Part shown: one piece after another, positions 7,816-10,834 of the stretch
How positions within the stretch are numbered: position 1 is the first letter of the stretch
Layout of the letters: every line of letters starts with the position of its first letter
NCBI GenBank assembly: GCA_017959195.1
Contig: JAGDBE010000209.1
Location: 1-10,834 of the forward strand
DNA length: 10,834 bases
Reading direction: 5' to 3'
From: Clostridia bacterium
Lineage (GTDB): Bacteria > Bacillota > Clostridia > Oscillospirales > CAG-382
Made by a program: the position numbers and the translations under genes
The notes under the pieces: model-generated
What the model was told of the DNA's origin: nothing
The model's input: the letters and a program-made list of their open reading frames with translations, nothing else
The model's database searches: none

Positions 7816-9603
7816 ATGGCGGAATTTTTGGGAAATTCAAAGAGAACCGATTACTGCGGAGACGTAAGAGACGGCCACATAGGAAAAGAAGTTACCGTAA
7901 TGGGCTGGGTCCAGAAGACGAGAAACCTCGGAAGCCTGATTTTTACCGATCTTCGCGACAGAACGGGCATAGTTCAGCTTGCCTATGACGAAAATACCGA
8001 AAAAGCGGTGTTTGAAAAGGCGGAAACGGTCAGAAGCGAATACGTGCTCTGCGCAAGCGGTATAGTTCGCGAAAGGGACAGCAAAAACCCGAACATTCCG
8101 ACGGGAAACGTTGAAATATACGTAAAGGAACTGAAAATTCTGGCGGAATCCCAGACTGCGCCGTTCGATATCGTCGAAAACTGCAAGGCGAACGAGGAAC
8201 TGCGCTTGAAATACAGATACCTCGACATGCGCCGCCCCGACCTCATGAAAAACATCCTTATGCGCCACAAGCTCGCAAAGGTTACGCGCGACTATTTTGA
8301 CAAAAACGGATTTATCGAAATCGAAACGCCGATACTGATAAAATCCACGCCGGAGGGCGCGAGAGACTACCTCGTGCCGAGCCGCGTGCACAAGGGTTCG
8401 TTCTATGCGCTGCCGCAGTCGCCGCAGCTTTACAAGCAGCTTTCGATGGTTGCGGGCTTTGACAGATATATGCAGATAGCGCGCTGCTTCCGCGACGAGG
8501 ACCTGCGCGCCGACAGACAGCCGGAATTTACGCAGATCGACCTTGAAATGTCGTTTGTCGACATGGAAGACGTGCTCTCAATGTGCGAGGGCTATATGAA
8601 GACGGTGTTCAAAGAAATTTTAGACAAGGACATCACGCTTCCGCTGCCCAGAATAACCTACAACGAGGCGATGGAGAGATTCGGAAGCGACAAGCCCGAC
8701 ATCAGATACGGCATGGAAATCATAAATATCGAAGACGAAGTTAAAAACTGCGGCTTCGGCGTGTTTACGTCGGCGCTTTCCGCCGGCGGCACGGTAAGGG
8801 CTGTCAAAGCGGAAAACGCTTCTTCCGTCCTTACGAGAAAGGAAATCGACAAGCTCACCGAACACATTAAAGGCATAGGCGGCAAGGGCCTTGCCTATAT
8901 CAGATGGACGAATGAGGGCATGTCGTCGTCGTTTGCAAAATTCATGACGGAAGACGAGATGAACGCGATTATATCCAAAACCGCCGCAAAAGAGGGCGAC
9001 GTCGTATTCATAATCGCAGACACCAACAAGGGCAAGGCGCTTTCCCAGCTCGGCGCGCTGAGAACGGAAGTTTCTTCAAAAATCGGCGTCGAAAAGAAGG
9101 GCATAGGCCTTCTGTGGATAACGGAGTTCCCGTTCTTTGAATTCGACGAGGAAGCAGGCGAGTGGGTCGCAATGCACCATCCCTTTACAGCGCCTCTCGA
9201 CGAGTGCCTGGAGTACCTCGAAACAGACAAATCCAAAGTGAGAGCCAAAGCGTATGACCTCGTCCTCAACGGAATCGAACTTTCCAGCGGCTCGATAAGA
9301 ATTACCAACCCCGAACTCCAGAGCAGAATTTTCGACCTTCTCGGACTTTCCAAGGAAGAGGCGTATGAAAAATTCGGCTACCTTCTCGACGCGTTCAAGT
9401 ACGGCGCACCCCCGCACGGCGGTATGGGCATAGGACTTGACAGATTCTGTATGCAACTATTCGAGTGCGACAGCCTGCGCGACGTCATAGCTTACCCCAA
9501 GGTGCAGAACGCATCCGAACTCATGACTATGTGCCCAGCACCCGTCGATGATAAAACACTTGCCGAACTCGGCATCAAAACCGCAGAAAAAGAGAATAAA
9601 TAA
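7816..9603 (+). CDS. aspS: Aspartyl-tRNA synthetase, bacterial type
   Basis: AspRS charges tRNA-Asp with aspartate in the cytosol; this 595-residue protein is the long bacterial form with an inserted GAD domain. The N-terminal OB-fold anticodon domain (about 10-108) contains WVQKTRNLGSLIFTDLRDRT (31-50). ARCFRDEDLRADRQPEFTQI (222-241) is class II motif 2 and its loop, the GAD insertion covers roughly 295-425, and GAPPHGGMGIGLDRF (530-544) is motif 3. Leu38 and Lys90 match the residues of Escherichia coli AspRS at positions reported to distinguish tRNA-Asp-specific from non-discriminating enzymes, so a discriminating enzyme is likely (inference). AAAGGA, inside the 3' end of hisS, lies nine bases before the start, consistent with coupled translation. 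The gene closes the operon and is followed by a strong terminator. Confidence 0.98.
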   Translation: MAEFLGNSKRTDYCGDVRDGHIGKEVTVMGWVQKTRNLGSLIFTDLRDRTGIVQLAYDENTEKAVFEKAETVRSEYVLCASGIVRERDSKNPNIPTGNVEIYVKELKILAESQTAPFDIVENCKANEELRLKYRYLDMRRPDLMKNILMRHKLAKVTRDYFDKNGFIEIETPILIKSTPEGARDYLVPSRVHKGSFYALPQSPQLYKQLSMVAGFDRYMQIARCFRDEDLRADRQPEFTQIDLEMSFVDMEDVLSMCEGYMKTVFKEILDKDITLPLPRITYNEAMERFGSDKPDIRYGMEIINIEDEVKNCGFGVFTSALSAGGTVRAVKAENASSVLTRKEIDKLTEHIKGIGGKGLAYIRWTNEGMSSSFAKFMTEDEMNAIISKTAAKEGDVVFIIADTNKGKALSQLGALRTEVSSKIGVEKKGIGLLWITEFPFFEFDEEAGEWVAMHHPFTAPLDECLEYLETDKSKVRAKAYDLVLNGIELSSGSIRITNPELQSRIFDLLGLSKEEAYEKFGYLLDAFKYGAPPHGGMGIGLDRFCMQLFECDSLRDVIAYPKVQNASELMTMCPAPVDDKTLAELGIKTAEKENK

Positions 9604-9610
9604 TAAAAAA

Positions 9611-9638
9611 ACCTTCCGGGAAATCGGAAGGTTTTTTT
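9611..9638. terminator. Strong intrinsic terminator after aspS, with bidirectional potential
   Basis: A perfect eight-base stem, ACCTTCCG (9611-9618) with CGGAAGGT (9625-9632), encloses a six-base loop and is followed by T residues to 9638. A run of A residues at 9605-9611 precedes the stem, so the structure could also stop transcription on the minus strand. It starts eight bases after the aspS stop codon. Confidence 0.95.
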
Positions 9639-9706
9639 AACATTTTATTCAAAGTTTTGCGATTATATAGTATTATAATTATAATATCATATATTATTAT
9701 TTTCGT

Positions 9707-9831
9707 GCACTTTTCTTGCACAAGAAAAGTGCCAAAAGAGTGCGCGCTTTCTCGCAGAAAGCGCGGGAAAGACAAACTTTTATAGGTTTCAGCTCTCTTT
9801 GGTTACTTTCTCTCACCTGAGAGAAAGTAAC
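9707..9831. repeat. Non-coding element of three perfect hairpins, REP/MITE-like
   Basis: Within the 308-base gap between aspS and the protease gene, three perfect palindromic hairpins follow one another. Hairpin A: arms GCACTTTTCTTG (9707-9718) and its complement (9721-9732). Hairpin B: CGCGCTTTCT (9743-9752) with AGAAAGCGCG (9756-9765). Hairpin C: GTTACTTTCTCTC (9802-9814) with GAGAGAAAGTAAC (9819-9831). Each 5' arm holds CTTTTCT or CTTTCT, each 3' arm the matching AGAAAAG or AGAAAG, and each is followed by a purine-rich tail (CCAAAAGAG, GGGAAAGAC, GGAAAGAAA). No T run follows any of them and no credible ORF crosses the region. This looks like a dispersed REP-type element or MITE; an expressed structured RNA is the alternative. 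The rest of the gap is AT-rich DNA (9639-9706) and the presumed promoter region of the next gene. Confidence 0.75.
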
Positions 9832-9848
9832 GGAAAGAAAATAATAAA

Positions 9849-9877
9849 TGTTTTAATACTATCGCTTTGCATATAAT
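9849..9877 (+). promoter_or_regulatory. Possible promoter for the site-2 protease gene
   Basis: A perfect TATAAT at 9872-9877 lies 35 bases upstream of the ATG at 9912. The best -35 at 17-base spacing is TGTTTT (9849-9854), a poor match to TTGACA. Because a strong terminator separates this gene from aspS, a promoter in this gap is expected, so the -10 call is plausible even though the -35 is weak. Confidence 0.45.
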
Positions 9878-9911
9878 AGATTTGAATTATATGCGCCGGA
9901 GGCAATAAAAA

Positions 9912-10814
9912 ATGACGTTTCTTTATATATTGCTCGGAATACTGTTTTTCGGAATAATAATACTCGTGCACGAGCTCGGGCATTTTACGTTTGCAAAGAT
10001 ATTCAAAGTCGGGATCAACGAATTTTCTGTCGGTTTCGGGCCGAAGCTCTTTTCGAAGACGGGAAAAGACGGAGTTCTTTACTCGCTGCGTGCGATACCC
10101 GTCGGGGGATACGTCAGCATGGTCGGAGAAGATGAAAACAGCGACGAAGAGTGTGCGTTCTGCAAAAAAAGCGTATGGCAGAGGATCATAATCACCGCCG
10201 CGGGCGCGGTAATGAATATAATTCTCGGATTTATACTTACGGGGATTCTCGTTTTAAGCTCCGGGCACATATATTCCACGACCGTTTCGGGCTTCAACGT
10301 CGCGAACGAAAGAGGCGAGAGTCTTGTGTTCGAGGAATTTCTGGGAATAAGAGTCGGGGACACGATAAAAAAGGTCGGAAACAGGAAAATAAACGTAAGA
10401 AACGACTTCGTTTACGAAATACTTTTCCGCGGAGACGAGAGTGTTGACATTACGGTGGAGAGAGACGGAAAAGAAGTGCTTTTGAAGGACGTAAAGTTCG
10501 ACACGTTTTCGGAGGAAGGCATAGTGTTCGGCAACGCGGCTTTTATCCGCACGACCGAACTTGAAAAAACGTTTTCCGAATTTGTAAAGCAAACCTTCTG
10601 CCAGGCATTTTCGTCGATACGCGTGCTGTGGAGCTCGCTTCTGAATCTGTTCAGGGGCAGATACGGCGTCGAAACGCTGTCGGGCCCGGTCGGAGTCATC
10701 GGTCAGGTAAAGGAGACGGCGTCATACGGCTGGGAGTCGCTCGTATTTTTGCTCACGATGCTCACGCTTAACGTCGGAATAATAAATCTGCGTCCGCTGC
10801 CGGCGTTTGACTGA
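9912..10814 (+). CDS. rseP: RseP/S2P-type site-2 zinc protease (M50), interrupted by in-frame TGA
   Basis: The gene encodes a membrane-embedded site-2 protease of the RseP/RasP family, which cleaves transmembrane segments of anti-sigma factors and remnant signal peptides. The first membrane segment (about 4-24) carries the zinc motif HELGH (20-24). IPVGGYVSMVGED (62-74) is the usual following motif, ITAAGAVMNIILGFILTGIL (94-113) the second membrane segment, and about 118-200 a PDZ-like domain. ETLSGPVGVIGQV (254-266) leads to the last visible segment, LTLNVGIINLRPLPAFD (284-300), whose Asp300 is the third zinc ligand. The family normally continues D-G-G-R-L; here Asp is followed by TGA and then codons for GRLFFM up to the window edge. 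The product therefore lacks the end of the protein and is likely inactive unless the stop is a sequence error or is read through. Arg294 replaces a usually hydrophobic residue in the NLLPIPALDG-type motif. GGAGG (9898-9902) supports the start. Confidence 0.9.
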   Translation: MTFLYILLGILFFGIIILVHELGHFTFAKIFKVGINEFSVGFGPKLFSKTGKDGVLYSLRAIPVGGYVSMVGEDENSDEECAFCKKSVWQRIIITAAGAVMNIILGFILTGILVLSSGHIYSTTVSGFNVANERGESLVFEEFLGIRVGDTIKKVGNRKINVRNDFVYEILFRGDESVDITVERDGKEVLLKDVKFDTFSEEGIVFGNAAFIRTTELEKTFSEFVKQTFCQAFSSIRVLWSSLLNLFRGRYGVETLSGPVGVIGQVKETASYGWESLVFLLTMLTLNVGIINLRPLPAFD

Positions 10815-10834
10815 GGCAGGCTGTTCTTTATGCT

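Noticed and set aside
9671..9686. Perfect 16-base palindrome TATTATAATTATAATA
   Set aside because: It consists only of A and T in a very AT-rich stretch, where such palindromes arise easily.
9575..9775. 66-codon minus-strand frame across the terminator and hairpin A
   Set aside because: It is low-complexity in the AT-rich part, overlaps the terminator and aspS, and resembles no known protein.
9707..9831. CRISPR array
   Set aside because: The three hairpins are not identical repeats, the spacing is irregular and no cas genes are present.
10812..10814. Genome-wide UGA-as-glycine code (as in SR1/Gracilibacteria)
   Set aside because: TGA terminates several other genes here at family-typical lengths with the next gene's ribosome site or start right after, and no other conserved gene has an internal TGA.

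Overview
The window looks like a chromosomal segment of a Gram-positive-type bacterium of the class Clostridia, probably an uncultured gut lineage. This is inferred from gene content and order (GT4/CsaB pyruvyltransferase with a polysaccharide ligase, a hisS-aspS pair, GreA, an NlpC/P60 protein with SH3-like N-terminus), strong GGAGG-type ribosome binding sites, roughly balanced GC in genes and AT-rich intergenic DNA. No phage, IS, CRISPR, tRNA or rRNA gene was seen.

Layout. (1) Positions 1-5154, plus strand, closely spaced: a 5'-truncated O-antigen ligase/polymerase-like membrane protein, a large two-domain enzyme (GT4 glycosyltransferase fused to a CsaB-type pyruvyltransferase), ispE and greA. 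The first two point to assembly of a pyruvylated cell-surface polysaccharide; ispE and greA are housekeeping genes that follow in the same direction. (2) Positions 5155-5982, minus strand: an NlpC/P60 cysteine peptidase whose stop codon directly abuts the greA stop codon. (3) Positions 5983-6149: a divergent intergenic region with a near-consensus extended -10 promoter and a cluster of small inverted repeats. (4) Positions 6150-9603: a transcription unit that is apparently complete, with promoter at 6078-6106, a small HTH protein, hisS, aspS and a strong intrinsic terminator at 9611-9638. (5) Positions 9639-9911: non-coding DNA with three perfect hairpins of common design (9707-9831), followed by a possible promoter. 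(6) Positions 9912-10814: an RseP-type (M50) site-2 protease gene interrupted by an in-frame TGA immediately after its last zinc-ligand Asp; the conserved family sequence continues in the same frame after the stop.

The items most worth following up are the TGA in rseP at exactly the codon of an invariant glycine, the three-hairpin non-coding element, the GT4-CsaB fusion, and the HTH gene leading the hisS-aspS operon where related bacteria often have a T-box leader.
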